DNA of 37,963 bases from Bacillota bacterium (GCA_023436225.1 JAEZKA010000083.1:1-37963); one strand, 5' to 3'; positions 21,623 through 31,041 are shown, numbered from the stretch's first letter. Made by a program: numbers and translations. The notes: generated by a model not told the origin, from the sequence alone.

Positions 21623-23032
21623 TTATTCAGATGCCTTGGTCAGAGAGAAGATGAATTCGGTGCCGACACCCTCTGTGCTGATAACATTGATGTTCTCGTT
21701 ATGAGCCTGGATGATTTCTCTGGTGATGGATAGTCCTAAGCCGGTGCCTTTCTTATCTTTTCCTCGGGAGACGTCTGTCTTATAGAAGCGCTCCCAGATC
21801 TTCTTGATGGAATCCTTCGGGATGCCGATACCGTAATCCTTTACGGATACGAATACCTTCTCACCCTTCTCTTCCGTACTTACCTTAATTTTGCTGTTGG
21901 CATGACTGAACTTGATGGCATTGTCCATCAGGTTATAGAGTACCTGTTGGATTTTACCCATATCTGCTTCAACCAGTTCCTGTTTGGCAGAGAAGACCAG
22001 ATTCAAAGTAATCTTCTTTTCACGGCAGGCACCCTCAAAGGCTTCTGCGGTCTTTTTTATGATATTGTTGATATCAAAGATTGTTATGTCAAGAAAGGTT
22101 CCATTATTCTCAAAGCTATTTAATTCTAATAATCCAGTGGTCAGCTTTGTGAGCCGTTCTGTCTCAAATAAGATGATATTCAGATATTTATCCTGCATCT
22201 CATGAGGAATAGTGCCATCCAGAATGGCTGCGGCATAGCCCTTGATAGAGGTAAGAGGAGAACGGAAATCATGGGAGATATTTGCCACGAATTTCTTCTG
22301 ATAATCATCCAGTTTACTAAGTTCACCAGCCATGTAGGAAACGGCGGCACCAAGGTCACGATATTCGCTCAGACCCTTAAGGATTAATGCATAATTATAA
22401 TTACCTGAGGAGTATTCCTTTGCTGCCTTCATCAGATTCTTGAGTGGAACCGCCGTTATATAATAAATATACACAAAGAGCAGAAAGAGCATCGGAAGGA
22501 ACACCAGGAAGCAGATATTGATGACATCCAAGTAATAATTCGTAGCATCGATTATCTCCTGTTCGGAGGTGTGAAGCAGGATATAGCCTCTAGATCGAAA
22601 GTTATAATTAATCGGATAGGTCAGGCTAAGCATGGGATGAAAGAAGACATCCTCTTGATATACATTTTCAGTAAAGGTATTATCAAGCAAGGATGGGTTA
22701 ATATCATAGACGGTCTTACCCTTTGCATTTCTGCTATAGGAGGAATCCGCTATTATCACACCGTCATTACTTACAATCCATACACGGATACCCAAGAAAG
22801 TATCAATGGATTTTAGCTGAATCGTTAGATTGTCAAGGGACATCTTGTCATCATAAAAATTAGAGATGTACTCCGAGGCTATTAGTTTAGCCTCATTCAG
22901 CAGCTGATCCTTCTTATCATCCTTGAGACGACGTTCCAATAGCTGCATGCCATACGTATTTAATAACAGAAAAACCATAATACCGGCAAGGAGAAAACAG
23001 ACGATTAGTCTTGACCATATGGTCTTCTTCAT
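21623..23032 (-). CDS. Two-component sensor histidine kinase
   Basis: 469 aa. Two membrane helices (about 9-27 and 169-192) flank an extracellular sensor domain of about 140 residues that looks PAS/CACHE-like (IRVWIVSNDGVIIADSSY). A HAMP linker, a HisKA domain with phospho-acceptor H254 in NISHDFRSPLTS, and an HATPase domain follow (N box LMDNAIKFSH; G boxes DYGIGIPKD and GTGLGLSI). It is translated 20 bases after its regulator. The architecture is PhoR/VicK-like, but the signal is unknown. Confidence 0.94.
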   Translation of the reverse strand: MKKTIWSRLIVCFLLAGIMVFLLLNTYGMQLLERRLKDDKKDQLLNEAKLIASEYISNFYDDKMSLDNLTIQLKSIDTFLGIRVWIVSNDGVIIADSSYSRNAKGKTVYDINPSLLDNTFTENVYQEDVFFHPMLSLTYPINYNFRSRGYILLHTSEQEIIDATNYYLDVINICFLVFLPMLFLLFVYIYYITAVPLKNLMKAAKEYSSGNYNYALILKGLSEYRDLGAAVSYMAGELSKLDDYQKKFVANISHDFRSPLTSIKGYAAAILDGTIPHEMQDKYLNIILFETERLTKLTTGLLELNSFENNGTFLDITIFDINNIIKKTAEAFEGACREKKITLNLVFSAKQELVEADMGKIQQVLYNLMDNAIKFSHANSKIKVSTEEKGEKVFVSVKDYGIGIPKDSIKKIWERFYKTDVSRGKDKKGTGLGLSITREIIQAHNENINVISTEGVGTEFIFSLTKASE

Positions 23033-23052
23033 GGCATGTACCTACCTTTCCT

Positions 23053-23781
23053 TTATTTCTTTACATTTTTTATTTCAAATTTATAACCGATGCCCCATAC
23101 AGTACCAAGGCTCCAATCGTTGTGATCCTTAATCTTCTCGCGTAGTCGTTTGATGTGGACGTCTACGGTACGAGTGTCACCATAATATTCATAACCCCAG
23201 ATATGATCCAAAAGCTGTTCCCTGGTGAATACTTGGTTTGGATGGGAGGCTAAGAAGTACAAAAGCTCCAGTTCCTTTGGCGGCATTTCGATGTTCTCAC
23301 CAAGATATTGAACCGAATAATTACTAAGGTTAATAATCAAATCAGTATATGCCACATAATCACCGGTGGGAACAGGGATAGAAGAATCCTCCTTGTCTTC
23401 TTCCTTGCTGGGCTGAAACCGTCTGAGGACGGCCCTTACCCTTGCTACCAATTCCTTGGAATCAAATGGCTTTATCACATAATCATCGGCACCCAGCTCT
23501 AAGCCTAGTACCTTATCAAAGATTTCACCCTTGGCAGAAAGCATGATAATTGGAACCTTTGAGGTCTTGCGTATCTCACGGCATACTTCATAGCCATCGA
23601 TACCGGGAAGCATCAGGTCAAGTAGAACTAGGTTGGGCTGGTAGGAGGCAAATTTGCTGATGGCAGCCTCCCCATCATTTACAATCAGGGTATCAAAACA
23701 CTCCTTGGTCAGATATAAGGAGATCAGCTCTGCTATGTTGACATCGTCATCAACGATTAGTATTTTTTGTTTGGCTATCAT
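23053..23781 (-). CDS. OmpR/PhoB-type response regulator
   Basis: 242 aa. Receiver domain with the acidic pocket (D11-D13), phospho-acceptor D55 in LVLLDLMLPG and K104 in VIKPFDSKE. The C-terminal winged helix (about 140-238) contains FTREQLLDHIWGYEYYGDTRTVDVHIKRLREKI in its usual form. It activates or represses genes when phosphorylated by the kinase encoded just downstream. GAAAGGAG (minus strand) precedes the start. A good promoter overlaps the end of mutS2. Confidence 0.95.
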   Translation of the reverse strand: MIAKQKILIVDDDVNIAELISLYLTKECFDTLIVNDGEAAISKFASYQPNLVLLDLMLPGIDGYEVCREIRKTSKVPIIMLSAKGEIFDKVLGLELGADDYVIKPFDSKELVARVRAVLRRFQPSKEEDKEDSSIPVPTGDYVAYTDLIINLSNYSVQYLGENIEMPPKELELLYFLASHPNQVFTREQLLDHIWGYEYYGDTRTVDVHIKRLREKIKDHNDWSLGTVWGIGYKFEIKNVKK

Positions 23782-23851
23782 GGCAAACTCCTTTCAATTG
23801 TGTTAATAGAGATGGCTTAATCAAGCTGAATGTGAATGGAAACAATGTAAT

Positions 23852-23880
23852 ATTATAGTAAGACACCTACTTGAATTCAA
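23852..23880 (-). promoter_or_regulatory. Sigma-A promoter of the two-component operon
   Basis: Minus strand TTGAAT (23880-23875), 17-bp spacer, TATAAT (23857-23852). The -35 lies within the last codons of mutS2 and no terminator separates the two, so the regulator can be read both from here and through mutS2. Confidence 0.75.
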
Positions 23881-26245
23881 CAATGGTTACACCTTGGTCA
23901 CCTTCTCCGAAAGCACCTAATCGGAAGGATTTCACATAGCTTAATTTCTTAAGACGGGCATGGATGGCATTTCGTAAAGCACCGGTTCCGCGGCCGTGAA
24001 TTACGGTCACTTGAGGAAGATGCGCAAGATAAGCATCGTCCAGATATTTTTCCAGATCGGACAGTGCTTCGTCTACTGTCTTGCCGATTAAGTTGATGTC
24101 GGGATGAATGGTTGCAGATTTAGACATCTTAATCTTTCCGCTCTGGGTCTTATTATAACCAGGAGCTGTAATTACTTCTTCATCCAGTAATTCGATATCC
24201 TTTATATTCACAAGAGAACGCAGGATTCCCATCTGCACATAGAGATCCCCCTTGGCGTTAGGAAGAGTGCTTATGGTACCCTTAAGATTTAAACTGATGA
24301 CATTGACAGAGTCCCCTACTTTGATGTTTTTCGCAGAAGGAGTCTTAGCGTTCTTCTTTTTTTCTTTCATAAGCTTGCTCTCGCTATCACTTAGGCGCTC
24401 TCTTAAGGAATTACGCTCGTTCTCCATCTCCTTAATGTCTCCGCCCTCCTGAAGCCATTTGTTATAGCGACGGATGCTCTGGTCGGCGAACTCCTTTGCC
24501 TCTTGAAGTACGATTGCAGCCTGTTCCTTGGCTTCCTTTAAGAGGCGCTCGCGGTTAGCCTCCAGGGATTCGGTCTTCTTAGCCAGGCTTTTCTTTAATT
24601 GTTCGATTTCTTGCTTATATTTTGCAATCTCATTCTGCTCCTTCTCGATGGTGACTCGGTTTTCCTCCAAATCACTGATCAGGTCTTCGAAGCTCTTCTC
24701 CTGGTGACCGATTCTCTCCTTAGCGTCCTCGATGATATAATCCGGCAGACCCAGCTTGGAGGAGATAGCAAAGGCATTACTCTTACCTGGAATACCAATT
24801 AACAGACGATAGGTAGGGCGAAGAGTCTCTACATCAAACTCACAGCTGGCATTGGACACACCCTCGGTGGATAAAGCATAAATCTTTAATTCGCTGTAAT
24901 GCGTGGTTGCCATAGCCCGTATGTCTCTTCTGTGAAGGGAAGAGAGGATTGACATGGCCAGAGCCGCTCCCTCGGTCGGATCAGTACCTGCACCTAATTC
25001 ATCGAATAGTACTAGGGAGTTAATATCTGCTTTTTCTAAAATCTTTACGATATTCGTCATATGGGAGGAGAAGGTTGACAGACTTTGTTCAATGCTCTGC
25101 TCGTCACCGATGTCAGCGTATACCTCCTCGAATACAGCCAATTCGGAACCGTCAAATGCAGGGATATGCAAACCGGCTTGTCCCATTAGAGTCAATAGGC
25201 CTACAGTCTTAAGAGTAACGGTCTTACCACCAGTATTGGGCCCGGTGATAATCAGCATGGTGAAGTCCTTGCCCATCATGATATCAATCGGAACCACTTT
25301 CTTTGGGTCAATCAGAGGATGACGACCCTTCTTTATGTTTAGCCTTCCCTCCTTGTTGAAGCTTGGCTGAGAGCCCTTCATCTGTTTGGATAAGGAAGCT
25401 CTTGCGAAGATGAAGTCAAGCTCGGAGAGGGTGTGGAAATTATACTCTAGCCCCTCGCTGTACTCACCCGCTTGATTACTCAATTCAGCAAGTACCTTCT
25501 CTATCTCCTCTTGTTCTTTGACAGCCAGTTCCTTCAGCTCATTGTTCAGCCTAACAATGGCGATAGGCTCGATGAACAGGGTGGAACCGGTGGAGGATTG
25601 ATCGTGAATCATTCCCTGAAACTGGTTCTTAAATTCAGAGCGAACGGGTAGACAGTATCTGCCGTTACGCATTGTTATAATGTTTTCCTGCAATAGGGTT
25701 CTGGAGGAATTCAAGATGGAGCCTAATTCACTGTGTATCTTATCATTGGCATTCTTGATAGCGCGGCGTACGCTTTTTAAGGCTGGACTGGCATCATCTG
25801 CAATCTCTTCCTCTGAAATAATACAACGCTTAATCTCATTATTCAGAGGGGTAAGAGGCTCCAGACCAGCGAAAAATTCAGTTAAGGTGTCTTCGGTCAG
25901 ATTCTCGCTGTCCTTACCGGTATACCCGCCGTAAGCCTTCAATCGTAGAGTTGCGTCCAGATCAGAGCTGATATGCAGTAGCTCGGATGCACTCAGAGTG
26001 GAGCCGATTTTCAAACGCATTACGGAAGGACGGATATCATGTATTCCACTAAAGGACACACTACCCCTTCTTAACAAACGGGATAAGGCGTCCGTGGTCT
26101 GTTGCTGAAGCTTTCTAATTGTTATCAGGTCGGATCCGGGAAGCAGATGGGCGCATAGCTCTTTACCATAGCTGGTTCCAGCGAGGGAGCACAATTTATC
26201 AACAATTTTGTTGTATTCCAATGTTCTCAATGCTTTATCGTTCAT
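23867..26245 (-). CDS. mutS2: MutS2 ATPase/endonuclease
   Basis: 792 aa, close to Bacillus MutS2 (785). Lever and clamp helices are followed by the ABC-type ATPase (Walker A ITGPNTGGKT near 331-340, Walker B LVLFDELGAGTDPTEGAAL). A long coiled coil (about 520-630), a KOW-like segment and a C-terminal Smr nuclease domain (VTVIHGRGTGALRNAI) follow. Known roles are suppression of recombination in some bacteria and, in Bacillus, sensing collided ribosomes and splitting them; the Smr domain also feeds the RqcH/RqcP pathway, whose RqcP is encoded at 454. GAAAG at 26251-26255 supports the ATG at 26245. Confidence 0.96.
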   Translation of the reverse strand: MNDKALRTLEYNKIVDKLCSLAGTSYGKELCAHLLPGSDLITIRKLQQQTTDALSRLLRRGSVSFSGIHDIRPSVMRLKIGSTLSASELLHISSDLDATLRLKAYGGYTGKDSENLTEDTLTEFFAGLEPLTPLNNEIKRCIISEEEIADDASPALKSVRRAIKNANDKIHSELGSILNSSRTLLQENIITMRNGRYCLPVRSEFKNQFQGMIHDQSSTGSTLFIEPIAIVRLNNELKELAVKEQEEIEKVLAELSNQAGEYSEGLEYNFHTLSELDFIFARASLSKQMKGSQPSFNKEGRLNIKKGRHPLIDPKKVVPIDIMMGKDFTMLIITGPNTGGKTVTLKTVGLLTLMGQAGLHIPAFDGSELAVFEEVYADIGDEQSIEQSLSTFSSHMTNIVKILEKADINSLVLFDELGAGTDPTEGAALAMSILSSLHRRDIRAMATTHYSELKIYALSTEGVSNASCEFDVETLRPTYRLLIGIPGKSNAFAISSKLGLPDYIIEDAKERIGHQEKSFEDLISDLEENRVTIEKEQNEIAKYKQEIEQLKKSLAKKTESLEANRERLLKEAKEQAAIVLQEAKEFADQSIRRYNKWLQEGGDIKEMENERNSLRERLSDSESKLMKEKKKNAKTPSAKNIKVGDSVNVISLNLKGTISTLPNAKGDLYVQMGILRSLVNIKDIELLDEEVITAPGYNKTQSGKIKMSKSATIHPDINLIGKTVDEALSDLEKYLDDAYLAHLPQVTVIHGRGTGALRNAIHARLKKLSYVKSFRLGAFGEGDQGVTIVEFK

Positions 26246-26310
26246 AATACTTTCTAGCCTTTCTTTATGCTGCATCATAAGCTGCAGTCTATTTATCGAT
26301 ATCTAAGGAT

Positions 26311-26339
26311 ACTATATCTATTTTACCTTATGTTGTAAA
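26311..26339 (-). promoter_or_regulatory. Sigma-A promoter of mutS2
   Basis: Minus strand TTTACA (26339-26334), 17-bp spacer, TATAGT (26316-26311), five of six matches in each box. The rest of the 314-base gap to the HtrA-like gene is AT-rich; no clear plus-strand promoter was found in it. Confidence 0.65.
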
Positions 26340-26559
26340 TATTTAAAACAAGAAATTAAGTGAATTTATGTGTCAATTCTTGATTTTACCAGTTATTTAT
26401 ACTATCATATTAATATTATGATTTTTTTCCCATTTGATGTAATGATTTTAGAAGCTTTGTTTACAAATAATTCATATTATGTTCATAAGTCACTGCTAAA
26501 ATAGGACATATGTATTACTAGAATCCTAACTGTAATTTGTCTCTTGAAGGAGAATAAGG

Positions 26560-27909
26560 ATGTCTGATAACGATAAGAAAGATTTTGAGTTTATCAAAGA
26601 ACAGGTCATAGAGAAGAAACGTAAAAAGTTTAAGAAGAGAGTTATGCCATTGCTTATGACAATATGCTTGGCTATTATATTTGGTATAGTTGCGGCTGTT
26701 ACCTTTGTTTTTACGGAACCGAGGCTTTATGAGCTATTACATAATGATAAGGAGACTAAGGTTCCTACTGCATTTCCTACGGAATACCCGGATAAATCGG
26801 TGGTGGAAGCAGAGGCTGAGAAAAACGAAGATAAGCAGACTGGAGCTTTGAAGGATAATGAGGTCATTAAAAGCAGTAATGAGGACCAGGAACCGGATAC
26901 AGTCATTATCGAGCGTCCTCCGATTGATGCAGACATTGACGATTACAGAAGTATATATGACGAACTTCGTAAGTTGTCTCTAGAGGTCGAGAAGTCTTTG
27001 GTTACGGTCGTGAGTATCAATGATGAGACGGATGTATGGTTCGGAACGAATGTTGAGCTGGTCCATGAGACCACTGGTCTGATCTTTCATAATGATGGCA
27101 TTAATCTGTTAATATTAGTAAGCTATGACCGAATTAAGGATGCGGATACGATTAAGATACAATTTTCGGACAACTTCACTGTGGAGGCCGTAATTCAGGA
27201 TTATGAGAAAGAACTTAATCTGGCTATGTTGGCAGTCCCCTTAGAAAGTTTACCGGTTACTTACTTAGGCAGCCTCCAGGTTGCTAAGCTGGGTGAGTCA
27301 TATACATTATCGATCGGCAGTCCGATTCTCGCTTTAGGTAGTCCGAATGGACATACCGGCTCAATGGAAGTCGGAATGATCTCAGGTAGAAACAGCTATG
27401 CGTATATTACAGATAATAAGCTGGATTTATTCAATACCGATATCTCGGATAATCCCAACAGTGACGGTATTATCGTTAATATGAAGGGTGAGGTGATTGG
27501 TTTAATTACCAGAACCCTGAAAGGCGAGCAGAACGAAGGTCTTAATACCGCGATCGGGATTAGCAAGATCAGACTAATACTGGGGAACATGGTGAATAAG
27601 ATCCCACGTAATTATGTCGGAGTGAAGACACTTGACATGCCTGAGGCTGCAAAGCAGGAATATAAGGTTGATAACGGTATCTATGTCAATGAAGTAATCG
27701 AGGATTCACCGGCTTTTGAAGCAGGAATTCTGAGTGGAGATATTATACTTCAGATTGATGATAATTCGGTTGTTAATACAAATAGTTTCTTTAACTTGAT
27801 CAGTACCTATGTTCCAGAGGATGAGGTTCAGATTAAGATTTTACGAACGACAGGTTCGACCCAGCGTGAGATGGATTTTACATTAACTCTGAGTGTGAAG
27901 GAAAATTAA
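26560..27909 (+). CDS. HtrA-like PDZ protein, catalytic residues lost
   Basis: 449 aa. A cytoplasmic basic N-terminus, one membrane helix (about 31-53) and an acidic linker precede a trypsin-like domain (about 135-345) and a C-terminal PDZ domain (about 350-445, NYVGVKTLDMPEAAK and SPAFEAGILSGDIILQIDD). Against the HtrA pattern, the catalytic His position (ILTNNHVVEGADE) reads ILVSYDRIKDADT, the Asp position (TDLAVL) reads LNLAML, and GNSGGP reads PNSDGI, so only Ser remains. It is probably a non-proteolytic envelope sensor or adaptor. GAAGGAG at 26546-26552 gives the start. Confidence 0.85.
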   Translation: MSDNDKKDFEFIKEQVIEKKRKKFKKRVMPLLMTICLAIIFGIVAAVTFVFTEPRLYELLHNDKETKVPTAFPTEYPDKSVVEAEAEKNEDKQTGALKDNEVIKSSNEDQEPDTVIIERPPIDADIDDYRSIYDELRKLSLEVEKSLVTVVSINDETDVWFGTNVELVHETTGLIFHNDGINLLILVSYDRIKDADTIKIQFSDNFTVEAVIQDYEKELNLAMLAVPLESLPVTYLGSLQVAKLGESYTLSIGSPILALGSPNGHTGSMEVGMISGRNSYAYITDNKLDLFNTDISDNPNSDGIIVNMKGEVIGLITRTLKGEQNEGLNTAIGISKIRLILGNMVNKIPRNYVGVKTLDMPEAAKQEYKVDNGIYVNEVIEDSPAFEAGILSGDIILQIDDNSVVNTNSFFNLISTYVPEDEVQIKILRTTGSTQREMDFTLTLSVKEN

Positions 27910-27918
27910 GATACTTAC

Positions 27919-27957
27919 AAGGAATGCCGGTAGATATAATGCTACGGCATTCCTTTT
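27919..27957 (+). terminator. Terminator of the HtrA-like gene
   Basis: AAGGAATGCCG (27919-27929) pairs with CGGCATTCCTT (27945-27955), 15-nt loop with an inner TAG/CTA pair, then TTTTC. Confidence 0.9.
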
Positions 27958-28077
27958 CTATAATGTCATTTTTTCCTCCATTTCCTTTTATGCCTTCATG
28001 CACAAGCAATTCGTTGAAAGTATTGCATTAAGTGCTATTAAAGGGTAAGATTAAGATAAATTGCTAAAAAGAAAGGC

Positions 28078-29742
28078 ATGATGATTGATATGAATATTAA
28101 AATGAAAAAGTTATCTTCACTGGAGAAAGTATTTTTAAACAATGAACCTGATGCAATAAGCGGTAAGATAGATGCAATATTTAGGAATGAAACCCATTCC
28201 TATCAAATTGCTTATTGTCATGAATGTAGTGAGGGATGTCACTTTGAATTTGCAGCTATAGAAAATAGTGGGAGTTTTCCGGGGAAAGTGAGGATTAGAG
28301 AGGTAGGAAATGTACCATCCCTATTACCTGCATATGCTAGCTTCGATGAAGATTACCTAACAACAAAACCAGGACTTTTTCCAGATCCTTTATTTGAAAT
28401 AGATAATAATGAGATTAAATTGGTGCCAAATCAGTGGCGTAGTATCTGGATTGATTTGGAGTCGCAAGAGGACACACCTGCAGGTATCTATACGGTAATG
28501 ATCAAGCTCATATCAAAAGACGGTAATGAGCTTGGTGCGATAGAGGAGACTATTGAAGTATTAAATGCGCAGCTTCCGAAACAAGATCTCATATGTACAG
28601 AATGGATGCACTATGATTGTATTGGAACACATTATCGGGTTGATATGCTAAGCGAGGAGCACTGGAAACTGATAGAGCAGTATGTAAGCGCAGCAGTAGA
28701 TCATGGTGTTAACATGCTTCTCACACCGTTATTTACTCCACCCCTAGATACCAAGGTGGGCGGAGAACGTCCTACAGTACAGCTTGTTGACGTCTGCCTT
28801 ATGAATGGTGAGTATAGTTTTGATTTTACAAAACTAAAAAGATTTATTGATATGTGTCAAAGACTTGGAATTGAGTATTTTGAGATGTCACATCTTTTTA
28901 CACAGTGGGGTGCACAACATGCACCTAAAATAGTTGCAATTGTGGATGGTGTGCAAAAGCAAGTATTTGGTTGGGATACTCAGGCGACAGGAGCAGAGTA
29001 CAAAGCGTTTTTAGACTGCTTTTTGCCGGAGCTGACAAAGACTTTGAAGGAATGGAACATTGCAGAAAAATGCTGGTTTCATATCTCTGATGAGCCAAAT
29101 ATCAAACAGCTGGATAGCTATAAAGCGGCACAGGGAATCATTGATAAGCATTTAGAGGGCTTTAAGATTATGGATGCTCTTTCCGACCTTGACTTCTATA
29201 AAAGTGGACTCGTTAAAAACCCAGTCCCTGCTTCTAATCACATACAACCTTTTATAGATGAAAAGGTCCAGGACCTATGGGTATATTACTGTTGTGGTCA
29301 ATACCTAGATGTAAGTAACCGCTTCATGGCCATGCCCAGCCATCGAAATAGAATACTTGCAGTACAGCTATATAAATATGACATTATAGGCTTTTTGCAC
29401 TGGGGCTTTAATTTTTGGTATACCCAATACTCAATTAAGCCGATTAATCCATATGCAGTTACGGATGCAGGATGTGCTTTTCCGTCCGGAGATGCCTTCC
29501 TTGTGTATCCTGGAGAAGACGGGAGGCCAGTAGAATCAATTCGCCTTAAGGTATTTAGAGAGGTGTTTTTTGACCTGAGAGCCATGAAGCTGCTAGAAAA
29601 ACTTACTTCCAAGGACTTTGTAATGGGTATCATAGAAGAACAAAGTCAAGTCAACATCACATTCACTGACTATCCAAGGGATAAGCAATACATTAGCAGA
29701 ATGCGCAACAAGATTAATGCAGAAATTAAAGAGAGACTTTAA
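28078..29742 (+). CDS. GH123-like (DUF4091) glycoside hydrolase family protein
   Basis: 554 aa. An N-terminal beta-sandwich-like region (about 1-165) precedes a TIM-barrel catalytic region of DUF4091/GH123 type. GH123 enzymes are N-acetylgalactosaminidases that use an Asp-Glu pair; here HISDEPN (near residue 340) supplies it. Aromatic segments WGFNFWYTQYS and WVYYCCGQY line the likely pocket. There is no signal peptide, so it should act in the cytoplasm on imported sugars, although no transporter is adjacent. Start ATG 28078 or 28081; ATG 28090 is a real alternative because the AAGAAAGG site ends at 28076. Confidence 0.82.
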   Translation: MMIDMNIKMKKLSSLEKVFLNNEPDAISGKIDAIFRNETHSYQIAYCHECSEGCHFEFAAIENSGSFPGKVRIREVGNVPSLLPAYASFDEDYLTTKPGLFPDPLFEIDNNEIKLVPNQWRSIWIDLESQEDTPAGIYTVMIKLISKDGNELGAIEETIEVLNAQLPKQDLICTEWMHYDCIGTHYRVDMLSEEHWKLIEQYVSAAVDHGVNMLLTPLFTPPLDTKVGGERPTVQLVDVCLMNGEYSFDFTKLKRFIDMCQRLGIEYFEMSHLFTQWGAQHAPKIVAIVDGVQKQVFGWDTQATGAEYKAFLDCFLPELTKTLKEWNIAEKCWFHISDEPNIKQLDSYKAAQGIIDKHLEGFKIMDALSDLDFYKSGLVKNPVPASNHIQPFIDEKVQDLWVYYCCGQYLDVSNRFMAMPSHRNRILAVQLYKYDIIGFLHWGFNFWYTQYSIKPINPYAVTDAGCAFPSGDAFLVYPGEDGRPVESIRLKVFREVFFDLRAMKLLEKLTSKDFVMGIIEEQSQVNITFTDYPRDKQYISRMRNKINAEIKERL

Positions 29743-29822
29743 TGATATAATCCAGAATTGATAAACATATGTCCATTAATAAACTACAAAACTGTGATGG
29801 ATTAGTTACTACAGCATTAACA

Positions 29823-29947
29823 ATGCCTGCTCAAGGGTAGGCATAGAAAAGATATGATAATAGATTAAAAGATATAAAAGCCTTCCTCACCGTGAAGCAG
29901 ACATTTTAGAATTAATGCTTTATATATCCTTACGGGTAGGGTATAAT
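29823..29947 (+). promoter_or_regulatory. Hairpin and candidate promoter upstream of yhaM
   Basis: Hairpin ATGCCT (29823-29828) with AGGCAT (29839-29844) has no T-run and may mark the end of the GH123-like transcript. TTTATA (29919-29924), 17 bp, TATAAT (29942-29947) is a possible promoter with a weak -35; transcription would start near 29954. Confidence 0.4.
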
Positions 29948-29979
29948 TAAAAGTATGAATTATAATGCATAATTCACAT

Positions 29980-30058
29980 CGAGAGCTTTGTGCCTGTGTC
30001 ACCAGAGTGTGAGAGGCACACTCGACACAAACTTAATATAAGGGCAGATATATTAAGT
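29980..30058 (+). other. Structured leader of yhaM
   Basis: Hairpin 1: CGAG (29980-29983) and TGTGCCT (29989-29995) pair with AGGCACA (30014-30020) and CTCG (30021-30024), with an internal bulge. Hairpin 2: ACTTAATAT (30031-30039) with ATATTAAGT (30050-30058). TTTGTG (29987-29992) could instead pair with CACAAA (30026-30031), which would break hairpin 1, so two alternative folds exist just before the ribosome site. No known riboswitch class is recognised. Confidence 0.45.
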
Positions 30059-30087
30059 CAGGTTAAACATTAGAAAGGTAAAGTAGT

Positions 30088-31041
30088 ATGAAATTTATTC
30101 AGGATTTAAGAGAAAACGATTTAATTAAAAATGAGATATATTTGTGTAAGTCCAAGCAGACTTTGACCGGGAAGAGCGGGAAAAGCTATGTTTCTCTGAT
30201 TTTACAGGATAAGACAGGAACCATTGATGCAAAGATCTGGGACTTTAACAATGAGATAGAGCAGTATGAAACGATGGATTTCGTACATATTGATGCACGA
30301 GTAACTAGTTTCCAGGATGCACTTCAGCTCAATGTCAGTAGAATATATAAAGGTAGAGAGGGAGAGTATTATCCCGAGGATTATTTTCCCGTTACAACCA
30401 AAAATGTAGAGACAATGTATCGTGAGATCAAGGATTATGTTCTTGGAATTAAGGATGGGAACCTGAAAGCGTTGGCAGAGGAATTCTTTATCAACAATGC
30501 TACATTTGTTAAGAATTTCAAGAGTCATTCCGCAGCAAAGAGTGTTCATCACAGCTTTGTAGGTGGATTATTAGAGCATACCTTAAGTGTGGTAAAGCTT
30601 TGTGATTACTATACCACTAGTTACCCCATACTCAACAAGGATTTGTTGATTACAGCAGCCTTATTCCATGATATCGGTAAGATGGAGGAGCTCTCCTCGT
30701 TCCCGGAGAATGACTATACGGATGACGGACAGCTGCTTGGTCATATCTTTATCGGAGCCAATATCGTTAGTAACAGCATTAAGAAGATGCCTAAGTTTCC
30801 CGCAAAGCTTGCAAATGAGTTACTTCATTGTATATTGGCCCATCACGGAGAATTAGAATATGGTTCACCGAAGAAGCCTGCGACGGCGGAAGCGATGGCA
30901 TTGCATTTTGCAGATAATACGGATGCAAAGATGCAGACGATAACAGAGATGTTACTGTCAGGAGATCCTAAATCAGAATGGCTGGGATATCAAAGACTCT
31001 TCGAGTCTAATATCATGCGCAGCACAAAGAGTAAGGAATAA
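30088..31041 (+). CDS. yhaM: 3'-5' exoribonuclease YhaM family
   Basis: 317 aa. N-terminal OB-fold (about 10-95, SYVSLILQDKTGTIDAKIWD) for nucleic acid binding, then an HD domain with HHSFVGGLLEHTLSVVKL (about 152-169) and AALFHDIGKMEE (about 192-203) that bind metal. YhaM trims RNA (and DNA) 3' ends in Firmicutes. GAAAGG at 30073-30078 precedes the ATG. A hairpin with a weak tail lies downstream before the rRNA methyltransferase gene. Confidence 0.94.
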   Translation: MKFIQDLRENDLIKNEIYLCKSKQTLTGKSGKSYVSLILQDKTGTIDAKIWDFNNEIEQYETMDFVHIDARVTSFQDALQLNVSRIYKGREGEYYPEDYFPVTTKNVETMYREIKDYVLGIKDGNLKALAEEFFINNATFVKNFKSHSAAKSVHHSFVGGLLEHTLSVVKLCDYYTTSYPILNKDLLITAALFHDIGKMEELSSFPENDYTDDGQLLGHIFIGANIVSNSIKKMPKFPAKLANELLHCILAHHGELEYGSPKKPATAEAMALHFADNTDAKMQTITEMLLSGDPKSEWLGYQRLFESNIMRSTKSKE

